Origin: Myxococcota bacterium
GTDB lineage: Bacteria; Myxococcota_A; UBA796; CAJQPC01
Direction: 5' to 3'
Length of the DNA stretch: 39,357 nucleotides
Assembly: GCA_023150845.1 (NCBI GenBank)
Contig: JAKLKD010000031.1
Location: 1 to 39,357 of the forward strand
The notes under the pieces are model-generated. The model did not search any database and had not been told where the DNA came from. It was given only the letters and a program-made list of their open reading frames with translations. Positions 32,797-39,357 of this stretch are shown one piece after another (positions within the stretch are counted from its first letter, which is position 1; every line of letters starts with the position of its first letter). Made by a program: the position numbers and the translations under genes.

Positions 32797-32823
32797 TTGC
32801 GCCAGCTCTTATATAAGCTGCAA
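32797..32823. promoter_or_regulatory. AT-rich imperfect palindrome at the module 2 promoter
   Basis: TTGC-GCC-AGCT (32797-32807) and AGCT-GCAA (32816-32823) flank CTTATATA, which offers a -10-like core. It is 20 bases upstream of the SRPBCC start at 32777 on the minus strand and between that gene and the divergent cyclase. It fits an ArsR operator on a promoter; direct evidence is lacking. Confidence 0.4.
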
Positions 32824-32867
32824 CTAAAACAAGCAAGACCCTGACCTCGATCGGGATCCATCGGGCG

Positions 32868-32873
32868 TACAAT
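32868..32873 (+). promoter_or_regulatory. -10-like TACAAT before the adenylate cyclase gene
   Basis: TACAAT is 31 bases before the ATG at 32905, with GAGGAG (32888-32893) as a ribosome binding site in between. No clear -35 box. Confidence 0.4.
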
Positions 32874-32904
32874 GGCGCTGATGAACTGAGGAGCGCCCCC
32901 GGAC

Positions 32905-33981
32905 ATGATCGAAGGATTCACGCTGCCCGAGGTGCTCGGCGCTGAGGGCGCGGCGCGGCTTGAGCCTTTGCTCGACACGCTCGGCGAGGCCGACGCTGAG
33001 GCGCTTTGCGCCGATCCCGAGGGCCAGGCCGAGGCGATCCGGGAGCTCACGAGGCTCACCCGCAGCCTGCTCGACAGCTTCGGCGACCTCTCCCTCATCC
33101 ACGAGACCGTCGTCGAGCACGCCACCGAGATGGAGAACGAGCTCTCGGTGCAGAACGAGCGCATCACGGCGCTCACCGAGAACATGCGGCGTTACCTCTC
33201 CCCGCAGCTCTACGCGCGGATCTCCGGCGGTGAGGTGCGCGCCACCTCCCAGCAGAACCGCCGCCGCCGGATCACCGTGTTCTTCTCCGACATCGTCGGC
33301 TTCACGGACATGACGGACACCGTCGAGCCCGAGGTGCTCTCCGAGGTGCTCAACCGATACCTGGAGGCGATGGTCGAGATCGCGACCCGCTGGGGCGCCA
33401 CCATCGACAAGTTCATCGGCGACGCGGTGATGGTGTTCTTCGGCGACGACGACGAGACCGACCCCGCCGAGGGCGCCTACCGCTGCGTCGGCATGGCGCT
33501 GGAGATGCAGGCCGACGTGGGCCGCCTGCTCGACGCGATGTCCCTCGGCGCCGACCGCCGTCTGCTCACCCGCATGGGCATCAACACCGGGGTCTGCACC
33601 GTCGGCAACTTCGGCTCGGTGACCCACCGGATGTCGTACACGGCCATCGGCGGCGCGGTGAACATCGCCTCACGCCTGGAGGGCGCCGCACCCCACGGCG
33701 GCATCCTCATCAGCGGCGCCACCTACCACCTCATCGCCGACCGGATCGTCGCCGAGCCCCGGGGCGCGCTGAAGCTCAAGGGGGTGTCGCACCCCGTGGA
33801 GACCTATGAGGTCCTCGGCCTCGCCGGGGACAAGCTCGCCGGGCGCACCACGCTCACCGAGGTCGAGGGCGGCTTCCGCCTCGCGCCTCTGGAGCTCGTG
33901 CCCGGCGTCACCTCCGGCGTCGAGCGCCGCGAGATGGCCCTCGCCCTGCGCGCCGCCCTGCGCCTGCTTGAGCGAAGCTGA
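32905..33981 (+). CDS. Class III adenylate cyclase, soluble
   Basis: 358 residues. Makes cAMP from ATP. An N-terminal helical region (about 15-95, with coiled-coil character at 65-95) precedes the cyclase homology domain. Metal-binding D129 (FFSDIVGFT) and D173 (KFIGDAVMVFF) are present, adenine-selecting K169 and T246 (YTAIG) indicate ATP rather than GTP, and N253 and R257 (VNIASRLE) complete the active site. There is no membrane segment, HAMP or GAF domain, so the sensor input may be the N-terminal coiled coil. The methyltransferase gene follows after 27 bases and is probably cotranscribed. Confidence 0.92.
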   Translation: MIEGFTLPEVLGAEGAARLEPLLDTLGEADAEALCADPEGQAEAIRELTRLTRSLLDSFGDLSLIHETVVEHATEMENELSVQNERITALTENMRRYLSPQLYARISGGEVRATSQQNRRRRITVFFSDIVGFTDMTDTVEPEVLSEVLNRYLEAMVEIATRWGATIDKFIGDAVMVFFGDDDETDPAEGAYRCVGMALEMQADVGRLLDAMSLGADRRLLTRMGINTGVCTVGNFGSVTHRMSYTAIGGAVNIASRLEGAAPHGGILISGATYHLIADRIVAEPRGALKLKGVSHPVETYEVLGLAGDKLAGRTTLTEVEGGFRLAPLELVPGVTSGVERREMALALRAALRLLERS

Positions 33982-34008
33982 CGCCCTCCCCCGCCCTGGA
34001 GCACCCCC

Positions 34009-34854
34009 ATGTCTCAGGAAGAGACCCGCCCCAACCAGCACGCCTGGTCGGACGTCGACAAGGCCCCGGACACCCAGGCCTTCGCCGCCTACCTCGACAC
34101 CCTGCGCGGCTTGGACGCCATCGCGGAGTACAAGCGGCGCTCCATCGAGCGGTTGCGCCTCAAGCCTGGCCAGCGGGTGCTGGACCTCGGCTGCGGGACG
34201 GGCGACGACACGGCCCTGCTCGCCGCCGCCGTGGGCCCCGCCGGGGGCGCCCTCGGCGTGGACTTCTCCGGGGCGATGGTGGACGAGAGCCGCCGCCGCT
34301 GGCTCAACAAGGGCCTGCCGTTGTCCTTTGAGGTCGGCGACGTACACAAGCTGGACCTGCCGAACGACCACTTCGACGGCGTGCGCGCCGACCGGGTGTT
34401 TCAGCACCTCGCCCAGCCGACAGACGCCTTGGCGGAGCTCGTGCGGGTGACCCGCCCCGGGGGCCGGGTGGTCGTGAGCGACCCCGACTGGGGCACCTAC
34501 ATCCTCGACGCGCCGCCGACCCCTGCGGTGCTCAAGTACCACGACCTCGCCCAGCGCCAGGCGAAGAACCCCTGGATCGGCCGCCAGCTCTACGGCATGT
34601 TCCGCGCGCTCGGCCTCGTGGAGCTGGAGGTCACCGTCTCGGTCACCACCTTCACCGACCTCAACGTGCTGGAGCGCCTGGGCAACCTCGACGCCGGGTT
34701 CATCACCGCCGTGCAGACCGGCCAGCTCACCGAGGCCGAGGTCGGCGCGGTGAAGCGGGTGCTGCGGGAGCGCCAGGACGCCGGGCGCTTCTTCGGCTCG
34801 GTGAACATCTACACCATCTCGGGCGCCTTGCCCGAGGCGGTCAGCGCGCCTTGA
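34009..34854 (+). CDS. Class I SAM-dependent methyltransferase
   Basis: 281 residues, soluble. SAM-binding motif I is RVLDLGCGTGDDTALLA at about 56-72, the acidic loop is GVDFSGAMVDESRRRW, motif II/III is DVHKLDLPNDHFDGVRADRVFQHL, and VTRPGGRVVVSDPDWG completes the Rossmann fold. The ubiE/methyltransferase-11 type is typical; the substrate cannot be told from sequence. The last 14 bases overlap the 3' end of the convergent STAS gene. Confidence 0.9.
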   Translation: MSQEETRPNQHAWSDVDKAPDTQAFAAYLDTLRGLDAIAEYKRRSIERLRLKPGQRVLDLGCGTGDDTALLAAAVGPAGGALGVDFSGAMVDESRRRWLNKGLPLSFEVGDVHKLDLPNDHFDGVRADRVFQHLAQPTDALAELVRVTRPGGRVVVSDPDWGTYILDAPPTPAVLKYHDLAQRQAKNPWIGRQLYGMFRALGLVELEVTVSVTTFTDLNVLERLGNLDAGFITAVQTGQLTEAEVGAVKRVLRERQDAGRFFGSVNIYTISGALPEAVSAP

Positions 34855-35173
34855 GCGTGAGCTTGGGGTAGAGCCGGGCCAAGGACGGCAAGGTCTTCTT
34901 CTGCCAGGAGACCTGCTCGTCGATGATCACGGTGAGCTGAACGCTATGCTCACGCGCCAACATGACGAGGCGCGAGAGCGCGGTGATGCCTGAGCTGTTG
35001 AGGAACTGGAGGCCCGCGAGGTCGAGCTCAAGGGGCCCCTTCGCGGCCTCGATCTGGTCGTGCACCGCGGCGAGCGCGCTGCGATACGCCGCGGGCGAGA
35101 CCAGCCGCATGACGCCGGACAAGGTCGCGCCGTCCGCGCGAAGCTCCAGCTTGTACTCACCCTCTACGCTCAT
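34841..35173 (-). CDS. STAS domain anti-sigma factor antagonist
   Basis: 110 residues, one STAS domain like SpoIIAA/RsbV. The phosphorylation loop reads LQFLN59-S60-S61-G-I, so S60 is the probable phospho-acceptor; the usual preceding Asp is Asn. It is the last gene of the operon with a SpoIIE-type phosphatase and a HATPase, so it is expected to be phosphorylated by the HATPase and dephosphorylated by the phosphatase, switching a target such as an anti-sigma factor or enzyme. AGGAG precedes its start. No sigma factor is nearby, so the output partner is unknown. Confidence 0.85.
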   Translation of the reverse strand: MSVEGEYKLELRADGATLSGVMRLVSPAAYRSALAAVHDQIEAAKGPLELDLAGLQFLNSSGITALSRLVMLAREHSVQLTVIIDEQVSWQKKTLPSLARLYPKLTLKAR

Positions 35174-35197
35174 GGGGGGCTCCTAAACAGGAAGTGG

Positions 35198-35767
35198 TCA
35201 GCCGCGCTCGACCGCGTCAACCTCCAGCGCGAGCTGGAGCGTGACGTGGAAGCGCTCAGGGTCGTCGGGGACCGCGCGTATCTCCGCGGAGAGGCGGGCG
35301 CCGTAATCTTTCTTGAGGTTGATGAGGCCGAGGCCTGAGGCCGCCCGGTCCCGGGACGCGGTGTGCTCAAGCTGCTCCAAGAACAGCTCCTCGGGGTCCG
35401 TCGTCGCCATGCGGGTGAGCCGCGCCCGCAGAGCCGCGACCTCGGCGCGGCGGGCCTCGTTCTGGGTCTCAAAGGTGATGACCTCGCCGAAGTGGCTGAT
35501 CTCAACGGAGACCGGCCGCTGCTTGTCCGCAGAGAACTTCGCGAGGTTCTCGATGAGCTCGTTGAGGCCCGTGCTGAGCACCTGGGCGGCCACCACCCGA
35601 GACTCAAAGTGGTACTCGAAGTAGCTCGCCAAGAAGTCCGCCATCTTGCTGCACCGGCGCCACTGCACGATGAGATCGATGGGCAGAAGCTCGATTCGCA
35701 GGTTGGAGAGGCGGTCCGCGGGGTCTTGGGGCGTCAGGGTGTCCCCGACCTGGCCGAGTAGGTCCAT
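35198..35767 (-). CDS. SiaB-like HATPase (DUF6272-type) protein kinase
   Basis: 189 residues. It is a compact GHKL ATPase: the N box is GLNELIENLAKFS (N69, E70, N74), and the G2-like glycine motif is ASGLGLINLKKDYGARLSAEI at about 143-163. Together with the STAS protein downstream this matches the SiaB/SpoIIAB type of serine kinase that phosphorylates a STAS antagonist. The start ATG at 35767 is one base after the upstream stop. Whether it also binds a sigma factor is unknown. Family assignment to SiaB rather than RsbW is inference from layout (no typical RsbW sequence motifs). Confidence 0.7.
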   Translation of the reverse strand: MDLLGQVGDTLTPQDPADRLSNLRIELLPIDLIVQWRRCSKMADFLASYFEYHFESRVVAAQVLSTGLNELIENLAKFSADKQRPVSVEISHFGEVITFETQNEARRAEVAALRARLTRMATTDPEELFLEQLEHTASRDRAASGLGLINLKKDYGARLSAEIRAVPDDPERFHVTLQLALEVDAVERG

Positions 35768-35768
35768 C

Positions 35769-36443
35769 TCAGCCCTCCGCCTTGGGCGAGCGCGCCGGGA
35801 GCTCAAAGACCGCGGGCAAGGTCAGCTCCCGGATCTCAGGGGGGATGTCTACCTCGGGGATGATCAGGCGGCTCTGCATCGGGTCGTGCTCGGAGCGGTA
35901 CTCCGAATGGATCGGGTACCGCGGGAAGGGCGCGAGGTAATGGGAGTGCACGGGCCCCTTGGGCGCGAAGAAGCGGTCCAGGATCGACACCGTCGCGCAG
36001 ACGAGCAAGAGCACCGGGCGGCCGTCCGCGTCCCAGTCCCCCTCACAGAAGCCCCGGCTGAGCGCGGCGTGGAAGATGTGGCGGGCGAGGCCGAAAGACT
36101 CCCAGCCCTCCCGCACGACGAGCTTCGTGATCTCGCGGCGGGTGGCGTTGACGTAACGATCGACGACCCCCGAGGCGACGAGCTCGGCCTGCACCTCGTC
36201 GTCGGTGATGCCCCCGTACCGCTCGACGTAGGTGTCGCGGGTGTAGAGCGCGAAGGCGCAGACGATCAGCCCGTCCACGGTCCCCATGAGGTACTTCTGG
36301 GGGTAGGGCTCGATGCGCGCGTCGAGATCATGGCTGTCCTCGGAGAACATGATCTGGTAGCGCCGGTTGTAGGTCTCCGCGATGAAGTACTGGCATCGCA
36401 GCACCTCGGCGCGCGTCTTGGCGATGGAGATCTTGAGGAGCAT
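35769..36443 (-). CDS. LuxI/FeeM-like (GNAT-fold) acyltransferase-like protein
   Basis: 224 residues. The N-terminal half is reminiscent of acyl-homoserine-lactone or N-acyl-amino-acid synthases: RCQYFIAETYNRRYQIMF (R16, F20), a DLD motif at 39-41, YLMGTVDGLIVCAFALY at 51-67, and REITKLVV at 103-110 where LuxI has the E-x-x-R-x-x-V strand. The second half (FHAALSRGF, VLLLVCATVSILDRFF) could be the acceptor side. Its start overlaps the phosphatase stop by one base (TGATG). In the partner-switch operon it may be the sensor, the output, or a producer of a lipid signal. The call rests on pattern resemblance only; an undescribed conserved protein is the alternative. Confidence 0.45.
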   Translation of the reverse strand: MLLKISIAKTRAEVLRCQYFIAETYNRRYQIMFSEDSHDLDARIEPYPQKYLMGTVDGLIVCAFALYTRDTYVERYGGITDDEVQAELVASGVVDRYVNATRREITKLVVREGWESFGLARHIFHAALSRGFCEGDWDADGRPVLLLVCATVSILDRFFAPKGPVHSHYLAPFPRYPIHSEYRSEHDPMQSRLIIPEVDIPPEIRELTLPAVFELPARSPKAEG

Positions 36444-37828
36444 CAGGCTTCCTGCCGTCTTGCGATGATGAACGTGACGTCGTCGTGGTACACGCCCTGG
36501 GTGAACCGCTCTAGGTCCTCGGTGAGCGCCGCCCGGATGGCCTCCAGGGGCCTCGACGCGTGGCGCTTGATGAACTCGATGAGGCGGGCCTCCTCAAACA
36601 TGCCCTGCTTGTAGTCGCCGGTCTTCGCGGCCTCGGTGACGCCGTCGGTGATGACGAACAGGGTGTCGCCGGGCTCGATGTGCAGCCGGGTCTCGGACAC
36701 GAAGTCCGCGGGGATGTCCTCGATAAGCCCGAGCTGGAACGGGAACTGGGAGACGGTCACCACCTCGACCTCCCCCGTGGCCTTGCGGTGCACGTAGAGG
36801 TTGTCGTGGGAGCCCGAGAGCACCAGCTCGTCATCCCGATCCATACACAAGGAGACGATGCTCATCGTGCGCTCCTCGCCCATTCGCGCGAGGTTCTGGT
36901 GCAGCACGCTGTTGGCGAGGAGGTTCAGCTCGCCGGGGCCGATGCTCTCCCGGGTGCGCAGGATGCTCGACATGACGCTCTGCGCCATGAGCATCACGAG
37001 GCCTGAAGAGAGGCCGTGGCCGGTGACATCGCCGAGGAGGATCCAGGCCCGGTCGCCGAAGCGCTGCACGTCGTAGTAGTCCCCGCCGACCTCGTCCGCG
37101 GGCTTCATGTAGCAGACGAGCTCAAGGCCCGGGACCTGGGGGTTGTGGGGCAAGAGCTGGGTCTGGATGCGGCGGGCGGCGTCCATCTCGGCGGCGGTGC
37201 GCGCCGTCTGGGCGGTGATCTTCTCGACGACGACGGCGGGGGCGAAGATGGACAGCGCGAAGATGCACAGGAGCCCAAGGCTAAAGCCGAAGGGGCCCCA
37301 CTCCGGCTTGTCGCCCAGAAGCGCGAAGTCGAGCATGTGCAGGCCGTAGAACAGGCTCGCGACGACCATGCCGAGCTCTGAAGAGCTCAGCCGCGCACGG
37401 TGCCTCAGGAGCAGCTCCCCAGCCGTCGAGAGCAAGGGGAAGGCCACGCCGCAGAGCAGGGGGAAGGTCACGAAGAAGAAGGGCAGCCCGGCGAAGTCGC
37501 TCAGGAGCGCGACCACCCAGCCCAAGCCCAACAAATAAAAGGACCGCCGCCATGACACGACGACGTCGGAGCTGATCGAGAGCAGGTGGGCGATGGCGCA
37601 AGAGATCGAGAAGACCGCGGTGAGCCCGACGAGCACCAGGGGCATCGCCGTCCCGGCGAGACCTTGCACCACGAGGCTCCCAAAGGTCGATCCCCAGATG
37701 AAGAGCTGGGCGCGGGTCAGCGCGTCACGCTGGCGAAGCCATAGCAGGCCCGCGACCAACGAGTTGATGAGCACGGCCCCCGCGTAGACGATGAGCAACG
37801 TGTTCAGGACCGCCTGCTGACCTTCCAT
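36443..37828 (-). CDS. Membrane SpoIIE-type PP2C serine phosphatase
   Basis: 461 residues from the ATG at 37828, chosen for its GAGG seven bases upstream; an ATG at 37852 is possible but lacks one. About six membrane helices fill residues 8-205. A short helical linker (MDAARRIQTQLLPHNP) leads into the PP2C domain with the metal sites D250 (VGGDYYDV) and D267 (LLGDVTGHG), then FVITDGVTEA and the final HDDVTFIIARR. It dephosphorylates STAS antagonists in partner-switching systems. It is first in a four-gene operon with a perfect TATAAT upstream. The membrane part may sense a signal; no named sensor domain is visible. Confidence 0.9.
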   Translation of the reverse strand: MEGQQAVLNTLLIVYAGAVLINSLVAGLLWLRQRDALTRAQLFIWGSTFGSLVVQGLAGTAMPLVLVGLTAVFSISCAIAHLLSISSDVVVSWRRSFYLLGLGWVVALLSDFAGLPFFFVTFPLLCGVAFPLLSTAGELLLRHRARLSSSELGMVVASLFYGLHMLDFALLGDKPEWGPFGFSLGLLCIFALSIFAPAVVVEKITAQTARTAAEMDAARRIQTQLLPHNPQVPGLELVCYMKPADEVGGDYYDVQRFGDRAWILLGDVTGHGLSSGLVMLMAQSVMSSILRTRESIGPGELNLLANSVLHQNLARMGEERTMSIVSLCMDRDDELVLSGSHDNLYVHRKATGEVEVVTVSQFPFQLGLIEDIPADFVSETRLHIEPGDTLFVITDGVTEAAKTGDYKQGMFEEARLIEFIKRHASRPLEAIRAALTEDLERFTQGVYHDDVTFIIARRQEA

Positions 37829-37869
37829 GCGTTTGCCTCGACCACCAGCCATCTTGGCTCGGGGGCTCG

Positions 37870-37875
37870 ATTATA
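37870..37875 (-). promoter_or_regulatory. -10 TATAAT for the partner-switch operon
   Basis: A perfect TATAAT on the minus strand lies 41 bases before the ATG at 37828 and 17 bases before the ATG at 37852. No -35 consensus is seen in the GC-rich upstream sequence. The position fits the shorter start better. Confidence 0.5.
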
Positions 37876-38161
37876 TCCCTACGCGGGGGCGCGCGCGGGA
37901 CCGCGGGAGCGCCCACGAACGACCGACCTCAGGCGGGATGGGTGAACGGTGGCTCGGGAGTTTAGACGCCGATATTTTACGTCTCAGGCCCTGAGCCGCA
38001 CAAGGCGCGACCGGCGTCTCACCCCGGCGGCGCCCCAAAGCCGCCCTGGGCGCCACGCGGCGGGCGTTCGCCCACGCCGTCCACGCACGATAAACACGTC
38101 CGGGACAAGGCCAGCCGCCAAGACCGAGGCGCAAACCTCGCCTCCCACCCCAGGAACGACC
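37876..38161. other. Divergent intergenic region with short palindromes
   Basis: About 290 bases between the phosphatase and kinase-like genes hold no gene. An AT-rich element has AGACG (37964-37968) and CGTCT (37980-37984) as inverted arms around GATATTTTA, and an overlapping perfect 13-base palindrome CTCAGG-C-CCTGAG lies at 37983-37995. TAAACA (38091-38096) could serve as a -10 for the plus-strand gene, and AGGAA precedes its start. Regulatory roles are inferred. Confidence 0.35.
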
Positions 38162-39097
38162 ATGACCCCTGAGGCCCTCTCCGCCCGGACGGCCCACGCC
38201 GTAGACACCGCCGTCGCGATCGGCCGAGCGCTCGGCCTCTCCGTAGACGCCCCGATCGTGCTGCACGACGTCTTCTCCGTCGTGGTGCACCTCGCGCCGA
38301 GCCCCGTCGTCGCCCGGGTCCCTGTGGTCTTGCCGTCTTGGCTGACCCTCCCCCGCCTCGCCGCCCGGCAGCAGCGGGAGCTCGACGCCGTCGCTGGGCT
38401 CCGGGCCGCCGGGCTGCCCGTCGTGGCGCCGAGCCCCCTCGTCCCACGGGCGCCGATTCAGCGGGACGGCCTCAGCGTCACCCTCTGGGAGCTCGCCGAG
38501 GTGACCCCAGAGCACGCGCCCTACAACGACGCTGGCGCCGAGGCCACGGCCACGCTCCACGCCGCGATGCGCGCCCTGCCGACGGACCGCCTGGAGCTCC
38601 TGAGCCCGGCCCAGCTCGATCTGCCGAGCCTGCTCACCACCTTTCGTGAGGCGCCGGGCCCGCTCACCGAGGTGGACCTCGCGCACCTCCAGGCCGACTG
38701 GCGCGCCCTCGCCCCGCTGCTCGTGAGCCCCGAGGCCCTCCGCGCGGCCCTGCCCGGCGTCTCATTGCAGGCGATTCATGGCGACGCGCCGCAGCACAAC
38801 GTCATCCTCACGACGACCGGCCCCCGCTTCGCTGACTTTGAGGACGTGTGCCTGGGCCCGATCGAGTGGGATCTCGCTGGACACGGCCCCGAGGCCCTCG
38901 CCGCTTACGACGACGCCGCCCGGGCCCGGGGCCTGCGCCCCCACGATCCCGAGGCCCTGCGCCTCATGAACGCCGCCCGATCGCTCCAGGTCATCGCGGC
39001 CTTCGCCCTGGTGCCCCAGCTCCCGCTCCTCGCCCAGGGCCTCGCCCCGGCCCTCGACGCCTGGCGCGAGACCCCGCCCCTCGACGCCGGGCGCTAA
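38162..39097 (+). CDS. APH family small-molecule kinase (aminoglycoside phosphotransferase fold)
   Basis: 311 residues. The eukaryotic-kinase-like fold is recognised by the catalytic loop I-H206-G-D208-A-P-Q-H-N213-V-I-L and the metal site F-A-D225-F-E-D. The N-lobe has ARVPVVLPSW as a plausible ATP-binding strand but no clear Gly-rich loop. Such proteins phosphorylate small molecules such as antibiotics, choline, sugars or homoserine; there is no evidence of drug resistance here. AGGAA lies before the ATG. It is followed by the DUF1801 gene after 52 bases and may be cotranscribed. Confidence 0.82.
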   Translation: MTPEALSARTAHAVDTAVAIGRALGLSVDAPIVLHDVFSVVVHLAPSPVVARVPVVLPSWLTLPRLAARQQRELDAVAGLRAAGLPVVAPSPLVPRAPIQRDGLSVTLWELAEVTPEHAPYNDAGAEATATLHAAMRALPTDRLELLSPAQLDLPSLLTTFREAPGPLTEVDLAHLQADWRALAPLLVSPEALRAALPGVSLQAIHGDAPQHNVILTTTGPRFADFEDVCLGPIEWDLAGHGPEALAAYDDAARARGLRPHDPEALRLMNAARSLQVIAAFALVPQLPLLAQGLAPALDAWRETPPLDAGR

Positions 39098-39118
39098 GTC
39101 GCGTATCGTGCCACTAGA

Positions 39119-39137
39119 GCGACCCTGGGCGGGTCGC
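39119..39137 (+). promoter_or_regulatory. Hairpin just before the DUF1801 ribosome binding site
   Basis: GCGACCC (39119-39125) and GGGTCGC (39131-39137) form a perfect 7-bp stem with a 5-base loop. GGAG (39139-39142), the likely ribosome binding site of the next gene, follows immediately. No T-run, so it is probably not a terminator; translational control is possible. Confidence 0.3.
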
Positions 39138-39149
39138 CGGAGCGCGCTT

Positions 39150-39357
39150 ATGCCGACACCTGACCCGGTTGACGACTACATCAACGCCCAAGCCCCGGCC
39201 ACCCAAAGCCACCTCAAGCGGGTGCGCGCGGTCCTGAGCGAGGCGATCCCAGGCGCCGAGCAGGTGATCAGCTACCAGATCCCCTGCTTCCGCCTCGACG
39301 GCACCTACGCGCTCTACTTCGCGGGGTACGCCCACCACGTCGGGGTCTACCCCATCA
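39150..39357 (+). CDS. DUF1801 (YdhG-like) protein, 3' end outside window
   Basis: The ATG at 39150 has GGAG seven bases upstream, and the frame is open to the window edge (69 codons). VDDYINAQAPATQSHLKRVRAVLSEAIPGAEQVISYQIPCF (split across the first half) is the classic DUF1801 start, and YALYFAGYAHHVGVYP follows. Some members (for example Bacillus YdhG/Fra) act as frataxin-like iron donors, but most are uncharacterised. The gene is cut by the window edge. Confidence 0.85.
   Translation, partial: MPTPDPVDDYINAQAPATQSHLKRVRAVLSEAIPGAEQVISYQIPCFRLDGTYALYFAGYAHHVGVYPI

Noticed and set aside
38162-39097. Aminoglycoside resistance gene
   Set aside because: Only the general APH fold is visible; no features of a known resistance subfamily and no mobile context.

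Overview
The window is uniformly very GC-rich and gene-dense. It reads as chromosome of a Gram-negative (diderm) bacterium: there is a TamA/TamB outer-membrane pair, many lipoprotein signal peptides, an HtpX protease, XseA, RecX and ribosomal protein L33. Secreted proteins with Thr/Pro/Glu/Asp linkers or DTGG-type tails, Asp-box propellers, class III cyclase and PP2C/STAS signalling, and a possible sigma-54 promoter are most like Myxococcota or an uncultivated relative. That placement is inference; no rRNA or other diagnostic marker is present. I saw no tRNA, rRNA, CRISPR array, IS element, integrase or prophage gene.

Layout. 1-1089 (minus): three overlapping small secreted proteins, the first of which has a VHL-beta-like domain. 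1230-6432 (plus): htpX, a membrane-anchored alkaline-phosphatase/sulfatase-fold enzyme and a YfhO-like membrane protein, chained by 4-base overlaps. 6525-8221: two tandem paralogous lipoproteins with distinctive promoter regions. 8334-10260: xseA and a DUF218 protein. 10264-17955 (minus): tamA, tamB and a small four-helix membrane protein. 18044-18851 (plus): rpmG, terminator, recX. 18848-20308 (minus): exported M20 peptidase. 20351-23823 (minus): an unknown 337-residue protein, two Asp-box propellers and a DUF6940 protein in one operon. 23979-27357: AlkD-like glycosylase, FMN reductase, pirin and a DUF3089 lipase-like protein. 27358-27760: a non-coding island of short direct and inverted repeats. 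27761-31044: an esterase-like lipoprotein and a divergent GT-C-like glycosyltransferase. 30830-32777 (minus): two ArsR/SRPBCC pairs in opposite gene order. 32905-34854 (plus): adenylate cyclase and a methyltransferase. 34841-37828 (minus): a partner-switching operon. 38162-39357: an APH-fold kinase and a truncated DUF1801 protein.

How the genes fit together. Three themes stand out. The first is envelope building: TamA/TamB, HtpX, the sulfatase-fold/YfhO pair, the GT-C protein and many lipoproteins. The second is signalling: the operon at 34.8-37.8 kb encodes a membrane PP2C phosphatase, a protein resembling the LuxI/FeeM acyltransferase fold, a SiaB-like HATPase and a STAS antagonist, which together look like a complete partner switch with an unexpected fourth member. 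It lies tail to tail with a cyclase/methyltransferase unit. The third is small transcription circuits: two ArsR/SRPBCC modules, each with an inverted repeat at its promoter or start.

Most promising for follow-up are the partner switch with its acyltransferase-like member, the VHL-like secreted protein, the repeat island at 27.4-27.7 kb, the Asp-box/unknown/DUF6940 operon, and the glycosyltransferase frame that runs about 215 bases into the antisense of its neighbour.
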